A DNA stretch of 64,000 nt from Loripinus fragilis (GCA_964019695.1 OZ026530.1:39554944-39618943); one strand, 5' to 3'. Positions 21,660-34,094 are shown, counted from the stretch's first letter. A program made the numbers and translations. The notes: generated by a model from the letters alone, not told the origin.

Positions 21660-24600
21660 CAAAGCAAACAGTTTGGACCCAGATCATGTGTGGCAAGGTG
21701 TCAGGTCTGACCTGGATCCTAATTGATACTCTTATGAATGTCCATGTGTATTTTTTTTAATGTTATAGAATTATTTTTTTTGTGATACACTTTCACCTTG
21801 TTTGTAAAACTTGATGATTAGCCTGAGGGGGGTAGGATTATTTTTTTCATTACCATTAACTACATTACTTATCTGGATAATGTTTGAGTTTTCTGAGCCT
21901 CATCAGAGACAGTCCTATACTAAAGTGACTCTTTATGTGAACATTGGCTTCAAATATTTTGTCGGCAAACCGAGATCCTAATTAGACCTGCAATCTGTGA
22001 CGTATGATCTGGGTCTACATTTTTTTGCCTGGTACTAGGCTTATCTCTGTCTACTAGTCTTAACTCTGTCTACTAGTGTAGTCTGCTGACAATCTTTGCT
22101 AGCTAGTTGGACCCAGATCAGGCAAAAATACAAAGTTAGTAAGGGTGCAAAGATCAGGAATCGATACAAACAAGTACCACACCTGACCCAGGATACCAAT
22201 GGGAAAGTGACAAACTCACAGCAGACACCACAAACGAGGGCCAAGAGGTCAGCCTTTTCCCAGCAGGTGACCACAAAGCATATATAAACAGACCCGCACA
22301 AAGACATAGCAAACACAAGACAGAACAAAAACATAAAAGATCCACAAAAGAAGTATCGCCTTGGAACGGTCAGTAAGATATTTTACAGGAGGGCTTAAAC
22401 CAGTTTAATGGCGCCAACCTCACCCTTAATTCAGATGTGGATCAAGACACATAGATATTTGGTTTGCATGAAAGACCCTTAACTTATCAATTCATCATCT
22501 CCTAAAACATATAAATAAAGATATAACAAGGAGATAAAGCAAAGATAAGGACTCAACAGTAAATAAAACTGAATACCGGAGCAAAAGAAATCCAACAGGT
22601 AAACCCCGGTGGGTCCAACAAACAGCCAAAGCATCAGGCCCCTACCATCTCATCAATAGATAAGTCTTTAAGTCGGAATCATCATAGAGTCTGAAGTCCT
22701 ACCCACCGGCATGCAATTAAAGAGGAAAGCAAAGTTGCCAACCGTGATTGGGTTGACTACCAAGCAAGCAGTCTGTTGCAATACATTGATGTTATAGCCA
22801 ATCTTTTTATAATGCTTTCTGTGCAGCCCAATCTGGCCCTACACTGTTGGCATATGACCAGAAAATGAACACAGGCTTAATTTTGGTTAACTGCCATCTG
22901 CTATTAATCTTTATGCAAACATGTTTGACCCAGATAAGTCCTGACCTTTAGTCAGGCCTGATCTGGATCCAAACTGTTTGCACTCTGGTGGTAGAGACCA
23001 CACGTTCTGTGGCATCTGGTTTGTCTATGTCCCACAAAAAGGAAACTACGCTCCTACTATTCTTTTGTTTACTGCTGATAATCTTTGCAAATAGGATGAA
23101 ACCAAATGTTTGGTCTGATCTTAAACCAATCTGTTTGACACTCTAAAGAACTTTTTCGAAAAAGATGACTTAAACTGGTAGACACCCAAAACACATGCAA
23201 AATTACCAAGAAGGTTGTAAAAATGTTTTTTTATATCAAGATAAATGCTTTTTATTAAGTGGATGGATGCATACCTGTTTCACACTTTTTATGCTGGGTA
23301 CTTTTTCATGCAATTTTGTTGTCTGTGTTTTTCAACCATCTTTTAAAAAAATCCTCCACTGAGGAACACTCTCAGATTGTCAAACAGTTTGGATCCAGAT
23401 CAGTTCAACAAAATGTCAGGCCTGATCTGGACCAATCATGCTTTTTGCAAAGATAATAAGCAGAAGGCAATTGCTGTTTTAACACATTGATAGCTTGAGT
23501 GAAGGATTAATTATTTTATTACTGAACAGTGTCAATCTCTGTGTTCTTAACCATTATCCTGCCAAATAGTAATTTCACTTGACAACTTTAACAATGTAAT
23601 CACTATAGACACTGACCAGACTTCTATATAATTTTTAAGTTAAAAGCTATTTATACATTTCCAGATGAAAATCATCATGCAAGGTGGGTTAGGAGTTAGG
23701 ATTTATAGCTAAACCCAGCTATAACTATATTTTCTGTCACTCAACAGGATATTGGTCTTCTAACCAGCTTGTGTGACCAATTATGTGGTCAATTCTTGAA
23801 AATGTATTATTGTATTGCATACAGGTGTAAACCCCTATCAGATCATAAACCCTTTGATTTCTACTAAATTAAATGATATTTGCTTATATCACTTTAATAT
23901 CAGCTCTTTCCTTGTTAACGGTACATTTCGTAGTCTGCTGATAGCCTTGCAATTAGCACACAGATCAGCTTGAGGACTGATGTTCCATTGGTCCTGATAT
24001 GGGTCCAAATCATACAGGTGTTTGTGACAGCACAGCCTGATTATGGCTATGATCTCTTGTAAATATTACTGTGAATTTACATAACAATCAGTGAATTTGA
24101 TTGGAACTTACCGGCTTAGATTAACGATAATTAGAATTCATTACTCAAATATTTAGCGACTAAAGGAATTTGCTTCATGCTTAATTTCTATCTTAAAATA
24201 ATAACTTAAACCATTTTTGTTCTAAGCGACTTTTGTCAAAGCAAGCAGCTGGAACTCAGACTGGGACCACCTTTCCATTGGTCCTGATCTGGATCCAAAC
24301 TGTATAACAATCTGACAGTGTTCCTGAAAGAAGTTTTTGGAAAAAGTTAATTTTGAAAACAAATAGTCAGCAGACAACAACAACAACAAAAATTAATAAA
24401 AACAAATGGAACTTTCATTTAATGTAGAACAGTTTTTGTGAAGTCTGCTTTATCAGATAGACAGTGAAGGTCTTGTTCAATTATTTTGGAATGCAAACAG
24501 TTAGGACCCAGATCAGCACTACCTGATCTGGATCCTAACCATTTGAAAATCTGAAAGTGTTTCTGATAGATTTTTTTCAAACAAAGTTATTTCAGCAGAC

Positions 24601-26515
24601 CACAAAAATGTGAGCATGGCAGGCTGGTCTGGACATTTAGAGTGTGAGCAGATTATTGTTCACATCTAACTGAAAGATATTTTTGTAAAAGTAGATAATC
24701 GCTTTTAATTGGCCTTAAATTGATCACATGTGTTGACTACCTGGTGTGAAAAGATATCACCTAGCCACTTAATCCTTTACAATGTTATCAATCAAATAAA
24801 CATGGAGTTTTACTTAGCAAGTTAAGTACACAGGCATTAGCTGTCACAAACAATGAAGAGACAGATGAGAAAGCGCTAGCAAGTAGTGAGTTAAGCCGGT
24901 CATGCCAATTTAGGAAATTACCTGGTGTATCCTTGTGATGAATTAGTTTTTTTTGTGTGTGTTTTTTTATTAATTATTTGCTCCCAGAATCAAAAGAAAT
25001 TCGTTCCTGATCAGTCTGCTCTTCATGAAGCACGCTGATCTCTAGTATATTTTCTATCTCAGTGATAGTTTTTGCCACATCCGTTATATTAGAGTAAATT
25101 TAAGAACAGAGCTTTTGAAAACAGTTTGGATCCAGATCAGGTCTAACAAACTGTCACACCCGATCATAATCTAAATTGTTAATCACTCTGATGGTATTTC
25201 CGAACTTAAAGACATAGAAATTTTAGCAATAATACTGGTACCACTCATTATGACTCTCTCCAGGGGTCGTACTGGGCAGATCAAAGGACAGTCATAATGA
25301 GATGATTATGACTTCCCTGCAGGAACAATAAAGCAGTCCCATGAAGGGATAATGTAATTTATGATAAAATATTGATCTTTATCTCAGCAAAAGAAATTGT
25401 GTTGTATACAGGTAATTACCCACTTGAGGCCCCTTTAATTTTGTGAGATTATGAAACTATCCCTTATCAGTAAATTCACTAATAATTCCATATATCACAA
25501 AATATATACTCAGAAAAACAATTGAAGGATATTAAAATTCTTTTGACTTTATAACATTTGGGAATATAATTTTCAAACAAATTATTTTTGTCATTGATAG
25601 AATTATCGCTATGCAATTCACCAAAATGAAAAATTGAAATTAACGGGTCATTGGTTACGATACAGTACAACACCAAATGTACCGACCCTCTCTACCCAAA
25701 GTTCACAAGCAAAAAATTTAGCGCTCTCAATTTTTGCTGCAACCTTTACCAGGTCATTGCTTATGTTCTAATTCCGACCACAGACAAACGTTAACAACAA
25801 TTTATCGGTCATCGCCCCTAATAATGGGGCAACTTCTTCAACAAAAATACACAAATATGTCATACCCCGGTAAATTTGACCACAAATTTGCAGTAAAACA
25901 CTGAAACAGCTTCAAAATTAGGTGCCATTTTTTGAAGGGAGAACCAGCGATGATTATGGAGCCAGTCATTATGGAATACAAACGATAAAAATGAGTTTCA
26001 ATCATTTTTGAACGTGTGTGACTTTTCAGCATAGAGGGTTGAACCATTTGGATTAATACTGCACTTAAACCATTGAAGCGTGACTAAAATAAAGCTTCCA
26101 TTTTGATTGCAGATGTCTGGAACTATGAAATGCATGCATAATTGGTAAAGTTTTTATTGTATTGAATGTTAGACATGGGACTGAATCCAAATATCCTTCA
26201 ATTGTTTTTCTGAGTATATGTCCTTAACCAATGAAATGCAACTCTTGATATTATGTTATCATAAAGCACAGAAGCCATAAAATTTGACAATTTTGAACAA
26301 TACACAGATGCTTAACCCCTGGCCTGCTGAGCAAGTCACATGCCACTCAGTTTAAAATTATTACTTAATTTGTTATAATAAATTCAGGCTTTACAAAAAT
26401 ACAAAAAAAAAAAACATAAGATTATTCCATGGACACTATCAAAGTGTTAACAGTTTGGATCAGATTGGGTCAGCATTCTGTTGGGTCTGATCTGGGTCTT
26501 TGTTTGCAAAGATTA
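21660..26515. repeat. Cluster of about ten 50-65 bp imperfect palindromes
   Basis: Units pair CAGTTTGGATCCAGATCAG with CTGATCTGGATCCAAACTG. Clear cases are at 21668-21733, 21963-22018, 22927-22985, 23383-23445, 23950-24010, 24240-24312, 24494-24545, 25118-25180 and 26444-26512. The spacer is 5-25 bases. Weaker ones occur at about 41700, 45910 and 63967. Confidence 0.75.
22130..22820 (-). mobile_element. LINE1 3' end with RT tail remnant
   Basis: Full 3' UTR from CAGGAATCGATACAAACAAG to the stop region, plus about 110 bp of RT C-terminal coding (AAGTTGCCAACCGTGATTGG onward) to about 22818, where it is 5'-truncated. The nearest relative in the window is the 59-kb copy. Confidence 0.8.
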
Positions 26516-27665
26516 ACAGCAGATAACAAATTTCTTCGCTGTCAGGCAAAAACTATTATGAAAAAATAGAAGTTTGTGCCTGATCTAAAGGAAAAATGAT
26601 TGGAAAAGGTTCATTTTTAAAGATATCAGCTAATGTAAAAATTAAAAAAAATAAAAATAAAAAACATAAAAATTCTAAGCATACAAAACTGTCAACTAAA
26701 TTATTAACGAAATCTTTATATCTGCAGGCAGACTGGTTTAGTTCTGTGTGCCAACACACTTAGGCTTATTGAGATATGAAAATGTAAAATGGTAATCAAA
26801 GCTGACACATCTAAATTTGATTGAATAATTAAATCTAATAGAACCAATTAATAATAAGTTAATTAATTGAAATAACAGTAAATCATTAAAAGGTTAAACG
26901 ATAATAGCAAATAAGTTTTATTAACTTATTTTATTAAATAAATGAATTGAAGCAAAAGAAAATAAATATTAAAATTTACATTCAGCTGGAATAAGTACGA
27001 TGTACAACAAATAAACAATCAGTTTGAATTTTCTATCTTTGCAATACTTATAGCAGATGATATCAAGTAAATGTTTGTGCGCTTTTTGCACTACAAGTGC
27101 ACTATGGTCTAAGAATAAGATACATTTCATCAATGATTGCTTTGCACTTCATGTGCACTAGGGTTTGAGACTGGGGTGGAACGCATCGCTCAAAGCTAGC
27201 TCACCTGTAGTGCAACCCATGTGCAACTCATGTGCACAAGGGTGTAAAGTGTTTCTCTGGCTTGACTGTATGTGCATATTTTTCGCTGATGTTTGTTTAC
27301 ATTTAATAGCCAATAGCAAGTAATGTATTCTCAGAAAATAATTATGTCATTTTTTCGTGTTCAAATGTTTAACATATGAGAATCTGTTTTTTTTTAAATC
27401 AAATAACTTTGTAAAAGGCTGCTAATGTCATGTTGGTTTTTAATTACATGTATTTTTTAACATTTGAAAATAAGAAGATGTTTTGGACACATGCCCATAA
27501 GTTCAGTGCCACCCTCAAACATTCTGGATCCTGAAAAGAGACCATGTAAAGAACTATAATTGAGACCATACAACTCCTAATGGAGCTGTTTGATCAGATT
27601 AAAACACTTGTTATATCATTGCTATCTATTTCGCCATAATTGGTGGATCTACAGGCATAACTTAC

Positions 27666-27782
27666 GACAATTCTTTTCATCTGAGCCATCACTACAGTGC
27701 CATCTACCATCACAGTGCTGAAAATCATGAATACAATACCCATTGTCACATCTGAAGTGGCCAGGGTTACATGTGTTGTTAT
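27666..27782 (-). CDS. LDLa domain exon E9
   Basis: A 117-nt phase 1-1 exon, acceptor CAG (CTTACAG) at 27783-27785 and donor GTAAGT at 27660-27665. It encodes [20 protein letters not shown] and [14 protein letters not shown]. Six cysteines are present; His replaces Asp before C5, as in E3. It is separated from E10 by the longest intron (13.8 kb), which contains the TIR-bounded unit at 21.45-27.27 kb. The junction codon with E10 is His. Confidence 0.92.
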
Positions 27783-27934
27783 CTGTAAGTAGAAAACAAG
27801 AAAGTAGGTCAGGTCACATGAGAAGTGGGCAAGGTCATATTTTAAAGTGTCATTTCATTAAAACTCTGTTACAGAAGTTTAGAGCCAACAACGAAGCATA
27901 ATTGAATATGACCTGCCTCGAGGTTATAAATAGT

Positions 27935-28185
27935 AAGTAAGTATGATCAGGAAATACCACAATCACAAATCACAGACAACCCCATGGCACCACGAGGAAG
28001 AGCCACTCAACCACTATGAGACACCAGGAAGACAAATTAAGCAAAGCAACCAGCTCTCTCTTCCCCATCAAGATAATTGCAATACTAGAATGGACATAAA
28101 GTATCGTACAACAAAACATAAAACAATTACAGACTCCAACAATGGGAGTAACAATAAACAAAAAGTCAACAACAACAGAAACTGT
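27935..28185 (-). mobile_element. LINE2 3' end, minus orientation
   Basis: AGTATGATCAGGAAATACC, then CATGGCACCACGAGGAAGAG, GAGACACCAGGAAGACAAAT and AACAATGGGAGTAACAATAA. Very similar to 12770-13020. The two open frames here are shadows. Confidence 0.8.
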
Positions 28186-28390
28186 TTTTGTGGAAAACTC
28201 AACTGAACACAAAATTTCAGCTGCTGATAAAACTAAAATACTGACAAATGAAGAATTCTCTTGCTTTAAGTCTCTCAGATGTTGTATTTATCAATCGAAT
28301 AAATGTTAACATGTCAACAATAGTTGGCATTTTAATATTAATGAGCAGGGATAAATTTCGTGCTCAGCTGAGTTGAGCATGGAAATAGTT

Positions 28391-29400
28391 TTATAACCTT
28401 AGGGCCATGACATGTTACAGTCACAGACTACAGACCAACCCATGGCACATGCTGTTTGAAAAAATAAAACCACAACGAAATTAAATAAATGCAACCAACT
28501 CTCTTTTCATGTTATAAAGGATATCAAGAACCACAGCACAAATCAAGGTCCAAACACAAACTCCAACAAACAGTGAATAAACAAAAACTTAATCGTCGCA
28601 GTAGAACGAGCAATACGCCGCCCATGATTGGTTTTATATACCAGGCATAATATACATGTTATGTCCCTCAGCTGAGTTGAGCTTGAAAAAAGTTTTATAA
28701 CCTTAGGGCCAGGACATGTTACAGTCACAGACTATATACCAACCCATGCCACACTATGGTGGAACAAAAAAAAAACATAACGAAATTATATAAAAGCAAC
28801 TAGCTTACTCTTCATTTTTTAAAGCATATCAAGAACCACAGCACAAATCAAGGTCCGGACACAAACTCCAACAAACAATGAATAAACAATAGCAAACAGT
28901 CGCAGTAGAATGGACAATACACCACCCATGATTGGTTTTATATACCAGACATGATATCCATGTTATAACCACCTTTTGCACGAAGGGGTTTGGTGCAAGA
29001 AATAAAAATTTTGACACCATGTTATCCATGTTATATCCCTTAGCTGTGTTGAGCATGATAAAGTTTTATAACCTTAGGGCCAGGACATGCTACAGTCACA
29101 GACTGCAGGCTAACCCATCGTACACTAAAGCGGAACAAAGAAAACCACGACGAAATTACATAAAAGCAACTTGCTTTCTCTTCATGATATAAAGATATCA
29201 CAAAACACAGCACAAATCAATGTCACAACACAAACTCCAACAAACAATGAATTAACAATAACATAATCGTCGCCATAGAACGAACAATACGCCACCCATG
29301 ATTGGCTTCATTTACCAGGCATCATTTCCATGTTATAGCTACTTTTTGTACGAAGGGGTTTGGTGCAAGAAATAAAAATGTTGACACAATGACAGCTGTG
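28391..29400. repeat. Three tandem units derived from a LINE2-like 3' UTR
   Basis: GTTTTATAACCTTAGGGCC starts units at about 28391, 28692 and 29063. Each contains TACAGTCACAGACT, ACCACAGCACAAATCAA-type and CAAACTCCAACAAACA blocks. Units 2 and 3 also share a CGAAGGGGTTTGGTGCAAG module (28981, 29351) that unit 1 lacks, so unit 1 is either older or deleted. Confidence 0.8.
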
Positions 29401-29805
29401 ATTACCTTAATATGTCTTTTATATATGCATTGTCAGTGTCTTCATAGGCCAATAACTCCTACATATGAATTATTCCTATACTTTACCTACGTAATGTAGA
29501 CATACTGATCATATGCATGAAGGAATTAGTGTAAAAACAAAGTTTTTTTTTATAAATGACAGCAATAAGAAGTTATATATATTTCAGATATAAGCTTTGA
29601 TATATGTTCAAAGAATTCCAGGTCTATTATTTTCTGTGCATTTAATCTTACTAAATGTTGCAGATTGCTATCATTTGCACAAATTCTCCTTAAATCTAGT
29701 TTTCAAGTCTGCTGGATGGAACCATAACTTGCAAAAAAGAGTTTTGTTTTTCACTGACCCTTACTTTGTGGGGATATTTAATAAGCATTGCTTAATGACT
29801 TAAGT

Positions 29806-30170
29806 CCTTTCCCAGCAGGTGACCTAAAGGCTGCAAGGAACAGATAAGGCAAACCATTATGACAGACAGAATCAAAACACAAGATCAAAAAGGATCAACA
29901 AAAGAAGTACCACCTTAGAAAGGTCACTAAGAAAATTACTACAGGGCTTAAACATGTTTGACGTTAATAACCTCACCCTTATTTCTGATTTGGATAAAGA
30001 CAGATAGATGTTTGATTCGCATAAAAGATATATCATCCCCTAGTACATTCAAATCAAGATATTAAAAGGAGGTAAAACAAAGATACGGACTCAACAGTTA
30101 ATAATACTGCATATAAAAGAAAACAATCTAACAGTTAAACCGCTGTGGGCCCAACAGCAAAGTCTGAAAA
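29806..30170 (-). mobile_element. LINE1 3' end, divergent
   Basis: CTTTCCCAGCAGGTGACC, GATCAACAAAAGAAGTACCA and GGACTCAACAGTTAATAA in family order. Confidence 0.65.
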
Positions 30171-30348
30171 TACATGGAATGCTACCCTTAGTGATTTAAT
30201 TAGACAATATCATGCAAAAGGACATTAATGGCGACTAAAATTCAGAGAAGACCACTTCCACTAGAGTTTTAAAAGCAGGATTACCATTCTTCAGCATATC
30301 ATCACTACCTATTTGGTATTATTTGGTCGTTTTATTAGTATAACTTAC

Positions 30349-30456
30349 GACAATCATTTTCATCTGAGCCATCCTTACAGTTTTTTGAACCATCACAGTA
30401 CAGATGATACTTAATACATTGATTGTTGTTACACTTGAAGTAGTTAGGTTTACAAA
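30349..30456 (-). CDS. LDLa domain exon E8
   Basis: A 108-nt phase 1-1 exon, acceptor CAG (TTTTTTTCAG) at 30457-30459 and donor GTAAGT at 30343-30348. It encodes CKPNYFKC, NNNQC, LYC and GSKNCKDGSDENDC. All six cysteines are present and the SDE calcium motif is intact. Asn replaces Asp just before C5. Like E3 it lacks the residues usually found before C1. It falls in no long open reading frame and was found from its cysteine pattern and splice sites. The junction with E9 (C|AT) gives His. Confidence 0.9.
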
Positions 30457-31141
30457 CTGAAAAAAAATCAAATGAAGGAAATAGATTTGATCAGGTCACA
30501 TCTTATTTATGGTATCCACTTTGATTCCATCAAAAATCTCTTTTCTAGAAGATAATTGAGTCTATGTTCATGCGCAGACCCAGAAAAAAAGTTAGATGGG
30601 TCCAATTAAACTCTGACAGCGTTTTTAGTTGATAAAAGAAGAGATGGTCTAATTTCTACTTCACCACTAAAGGCGGGTCATCATCATTAAATTGGCGTTT
30701 CGCTGGTGGAGAAAAGATGATGGCCCAACATTGAATGCTGGCTTGGCAGCTTTTTATGATTTTCCAGGGGACCCAGACCAGTTTGCTAATGAGACGTTTG
30801 CTTTGTGAATTTTAGAGGGTCTTGATCCCCTGTCTCCCCTCTAGATATGTACATGATGTTATCTACTAAACCAGCAATCATATTGACAATAAAGAAGCAT
30901 AAGCATAAAATTATTGGTAGCTAAAGTACAGTCAGATAAATGACACACACAATTTTCTTCTATCATTTTAGCAACTCTTCAGACTTGTGGCACGGTGGTA
31001 TATTTATTACTTTAGCTCAAGGAGCACATTGTTGGTATACATTGTGTTTTCTCTTTTGCTTAGAAGCTGGTAAAATTCCATCAGAAAGTAATTTTTTAAA
31101 CATAGCTATATATGCCAATAAACATAGCTATATATGCCAAA

Positions 31142-31705
31142 AGGTAAGTAAGTATGTCCAGTAAATGCCACAATCGCACACTGCAGACCAATCCACGTCA
31201 CCACGAGGAGAAGACTATAAGAATCCACCATGAGTGTGATGGTGGAATAGAAAAATCCATCCTGAGTATGACCCACTGGCATCACGAGGCTTGCCTGGTG
31301 ATGACAATTGGTGAGGGTGAGAGATGGATTTTTCAATCCCACCCTCACACAAAAAATGGATTCTTTTTCTTGCTTACTATTAAGTGCCACATTTTATATT
31401 GGAAAAACATAAAAAAGGGGTTCCAGAAAATCTGAATTCGCTGAGATGCGACATGATGACGCCATTTAACATTATAATGACGTCACGGATCGACCTGCGG
31501 TTAGAGTGCGGTTGATGTGCGGCTGTTTGTTTTTAATTTTATCTTTTTAAGGGGCACGTTCAAGTATGTGACATAGAAATATCTAACATTGGTAAAAACA
31601 AGGGAAATCCCAATTTGGTGTGGGAGAAATAAAACTCTGACAGCTGCAAGACATTAAGAAGGCAAATGAAGTAAAGCAACTAGCTCTCAGCGCGATGATT
31701 GTAAA
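31142..31705 (-). mobile_element. LINE2 fragment interrupted by foldback insertion
   Basis: The LINE2 tail runs from AGTAAGTATGTCCAGTAAAT to CACCACGAGGAGAAGAC (about 31217) and resumes at about 31640 with ACAGCTGCAAGACATTAAG and AGCAACTAGCTCTC. The sequence between is foreign and contains the hairpin at 31219-31364. Confidence 0.55.
31219..31364. repeat. Foldback hairpin, stem class 4, family loop
   Basis: Arms 31219-31285 and 31298-31364 bounded by AGAATCC and GGATTCT. Loop GAGGCTTGCCTG (31286-31297) in minus view matches TCGGCAAGCCTC at 10 of 12 bases. The stem (ATAGAAAAATCCATC, CACTGGCATCAC) is unlike the other classes. Confidence 0.75.
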
Positions 31706-31860
31706 ATTAGAAAGGACATTACAAAGCAATGACCTACATAAATATTTAACTCTTCGCATTATGGGAGAAATCCCCAGCTTGTGCATACTTTATGTCATCA
31801 GCCAATTTATTTTCAAAATTAAAATAGTATATTTATCAAAACATTATTTGAGCCAGTGTA

Positions 31861-32067
31861 TGAGATTTCCAACAATGTGGTATCTTCGAACAGCAAAGCC
31901 TCAGATCAGCCTTCGCAGTCTGAACAGAGCCTTTGCTAGTCGCTTGGGTATTCTATGATTGTTGAGCCACTGACTGAACACCATTTGGAGTTTCTAAGCT
32001 TAAAAGGAGGCTGCAGGGGCTCGTTTGAGTCTACACTTGTCAAAATGTCAAATTGTTTGAAATCTCA
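31861..32067. mobile_element. 207-bp MITE
   Basis: TIRs TGAGATTTCCAACAATGTGG and (reverse) TGAGATTTCAAACAATTTGA. The internal block TTTGCTAGTCGCTTGGGTAT is shared with 33891-34094. Confidence 0.75.
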
Positions 32068-32324
32068 TGCCGCGGCTCAATTTTATGATTATCATCAAGT
32101 GTAAAATAGTTTTGATCAGATAGGCCGGACATAACAATGTTTAGCTCTGGAACCATTTGGGAAAGTGTGCCACAATTAGGGAATCGAATCATGGCTCGGT
32201 TGTATGTAAGGCGCATTACGAGTAGCACTATGTACCAAAAAGCTCCATTTTGTTAACAGGAACTGGCGTATGGAAAATAAGTTCTGTAGTATATGATTTC
32301 AGCTCTATTAAAACCGATTATTTG

Positions 32325-32482
32325 GTTCGAGCTTCACCGGCGTCACTGCGTTGTGGTCCTTGAGCAAGACACATTTATCCTAGCTTAGTACTGGTTCAAC
32401 CCAGGAAAAACCGTCCCTGTTTAACTGAAAGATTGTTGATGGGACGTAAAGAATCAAATCAAACAAACAAAAAAACAATCGT
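32325..32482 (+). mobile_element. SINE family B, head missing
   Basis: Starts within GGTTCGAGCTTCACCGGCGT and runs through CTTGAGCAAGACACATTTAT to TGATGGGACGTAAAGAATC with an A-rich tail. Confidence 0.8.
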
Positions 32483-32509
32483 TCTGATTATCCAAAAAGT
32501 TTAAGCAGC

Positions 32510-32735
32510 AGAATTAATGAAGTTTATGTTTTCTCAATAAAATATCGCTATAGCGATATTTTATTAAAAAAAACATAAACTTCAATTAAGCCGTTTGTTT
32601 TGCTGCAATCACAAGAAGATCAAACATTGGTTTTCAAGACCGATTATCGCTTAATGTAGGTCCAAAGTATTGCAGAATGCTCCAAGAGAGCATTCTGCAA
32701 TATTTTCGACCTTCATTAAGCTACCATTTGTCTTA
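32510..32735. repeat. Two adjacent palindromes
   Basis: The first, about 32515-32585, pairs GAAGTTTATGTTTT with AAAACATAAACTTC around TATCGCTATAGCGATA. The second, about 32640-32730, pairs TATTGCAGAATGCTC with its complement around a few bases. A half copy of the first lies at 47995-48050. Confidence 0.8.
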
Positions 32736-33267
32736 AAACCTGTGTTTTTTTCTGTTTTAGTGGCCACTTAAGACATGTTTTATCTTATAGTCAAAATTTT
32801 TACCCTGAGGTGCCATGGACACGACCCTGATGCAATATTGCATGAGGCCAACTTAAGAGTGTAATAATGCATCAGGTCTTCCACGGTACAGAGATGTAAT
32901 AGTTTGACTATACTACAAATAGGCATGAAATAACTGTTTTGCTACCCAGCCCATTTGATTACATACTTAGCAGCGTTCCTTGAATGGAGTTGCTGTAGAT
33001 GATACAGTTTTGTTGCAAAACTAAAAATGTCACCAAATCTGGCCTCAAAGTGTTCTGCGCATTCTAACTAAGGAAACAAGTACCATCACTTTATTTTTCT
33101 GGCCACAAACAACGAAGCGTTTTTAACAGGGATCCCTGAAACCAGACCATGGTATAGTCCCTGTCAATATCCAAAAAACTATTTCCCGGGCAATAGTTAA
33201 GTTACAACATGAGATAGACAACTACTCCGTATATGGACGGTTTGGTAATAATGTTAAATATACAGGC

Positions 33268-33456
33268 CATGACGCAAGAAAACCTGTCTCTGGGGTTTCT
33301 GAGTAAGTCTTATCAAAACCAGCCTGCTCAGTTACAGAGACTGGCTAGACAATTGAAATCTCGCCTGTAGCAAGTTTAGATATGATACTTTTCTAAAGGC
33401 GCATGACAAAGGCGATGATCGGTCTGATCAGATGCGCAGGCTGGTTTGCCTATTTC
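33268..33456 (-). repeat. Dispersed repeat, inverse of 39664-39845
   Basis: In minus view: ACCAGCCTGCGCATCTGAT, ATTTCAATTGTCTAGCC, AGACAGGTTTTCTTGCGTC and GGCCTG match the plus-strand copy at 39.7 kb in order. Confidence 0.7.
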
Positions 33457-33890
33457 TTGTTTCCTAACCCGGGAGATAGGGTTTCTAGCTTCGCGGTCCA
33501 ATTATAGTATGGCATCCAGTTGGAGTGTTTACTTTAAAGGCAGAAGTTCGATTGGTGCCCCCAAAACAAGAAAATTGACTTAGTTTGTCAAATAAATGGC
33601 GTAAGTTGCAAAGAATGCAACAAAACGATTTTTTGACAATTGAGGGATGTCTATCTTTAAGCACCACAAGCAATTTATTCAATGGTTATATTAATGCTAT
33701 TAATTGCTTATTTGTGCCAGGTGACACAATATTATATATTATTGGATATAAGGATAAAGTACTTGCATACAACTGGACTCAGAAAACAGACATTTAAACA
33801 GCTCAAACACAGATTAGACCATATCTGATGGAGCCATTTGATCTGGGATAACAATAGTTGCCTTATTATTGATATAATTATGAGATTACC

Positions 33891-34094
33891 AACAATGTGG
33901 TATGTGCGACCAGCAAAGTCTCAGATCAGCCTGCGCTTACGCACAGTCTGATCAAAACCTTTGCTAGTCGCTTGAATATTCTATGAGTGTTAAGCTACTG
34001 ACCGAATAGCATTTGGAGTTTCGAAGGTTAAAAGGAGGGGGCAAAGGCTCGTCTGAATCTACACTTGTCAAATTACCACACTGTTGAAAATCAC
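33891..34094. mobile_element. 204-bp MITE, sister of 31861-32067
   Basis: TIR TGAGATTACCAACAATGTGG on the left and its partner near 34073-34094. The internal blocks CTCAGATCAGCCTGCGC and TTTGCTAGTCGCTTGAATAT match. Confidence 0.75.

Larger units (their letters stand above)
21445..27275. mobile_element. About 5.8-kb unit bounded by inverted repeats with GTGCAC arrays
   Basis: Left end ACAGCCAAGCCTGAGAAACACTT (about 21448-21470, a few mismatches) has its inverse at about 27247-27270 (AGTGTTTCTCTGGCTTGACTG). Both inner flanks carry clusters of GTGCAC-centred words: GTGTGCACTATG, GTGTGCACATG and AAGTGCACTAG at 21488-21575, and CAAGTGCACTATG, ATGTGCACTAGG and ATGTGCACAAGG at 27093-27242. No transposase recognised. 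The interior holds a LINE1 copy and the inverted-repeat cluster. Confidence 0.6.
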
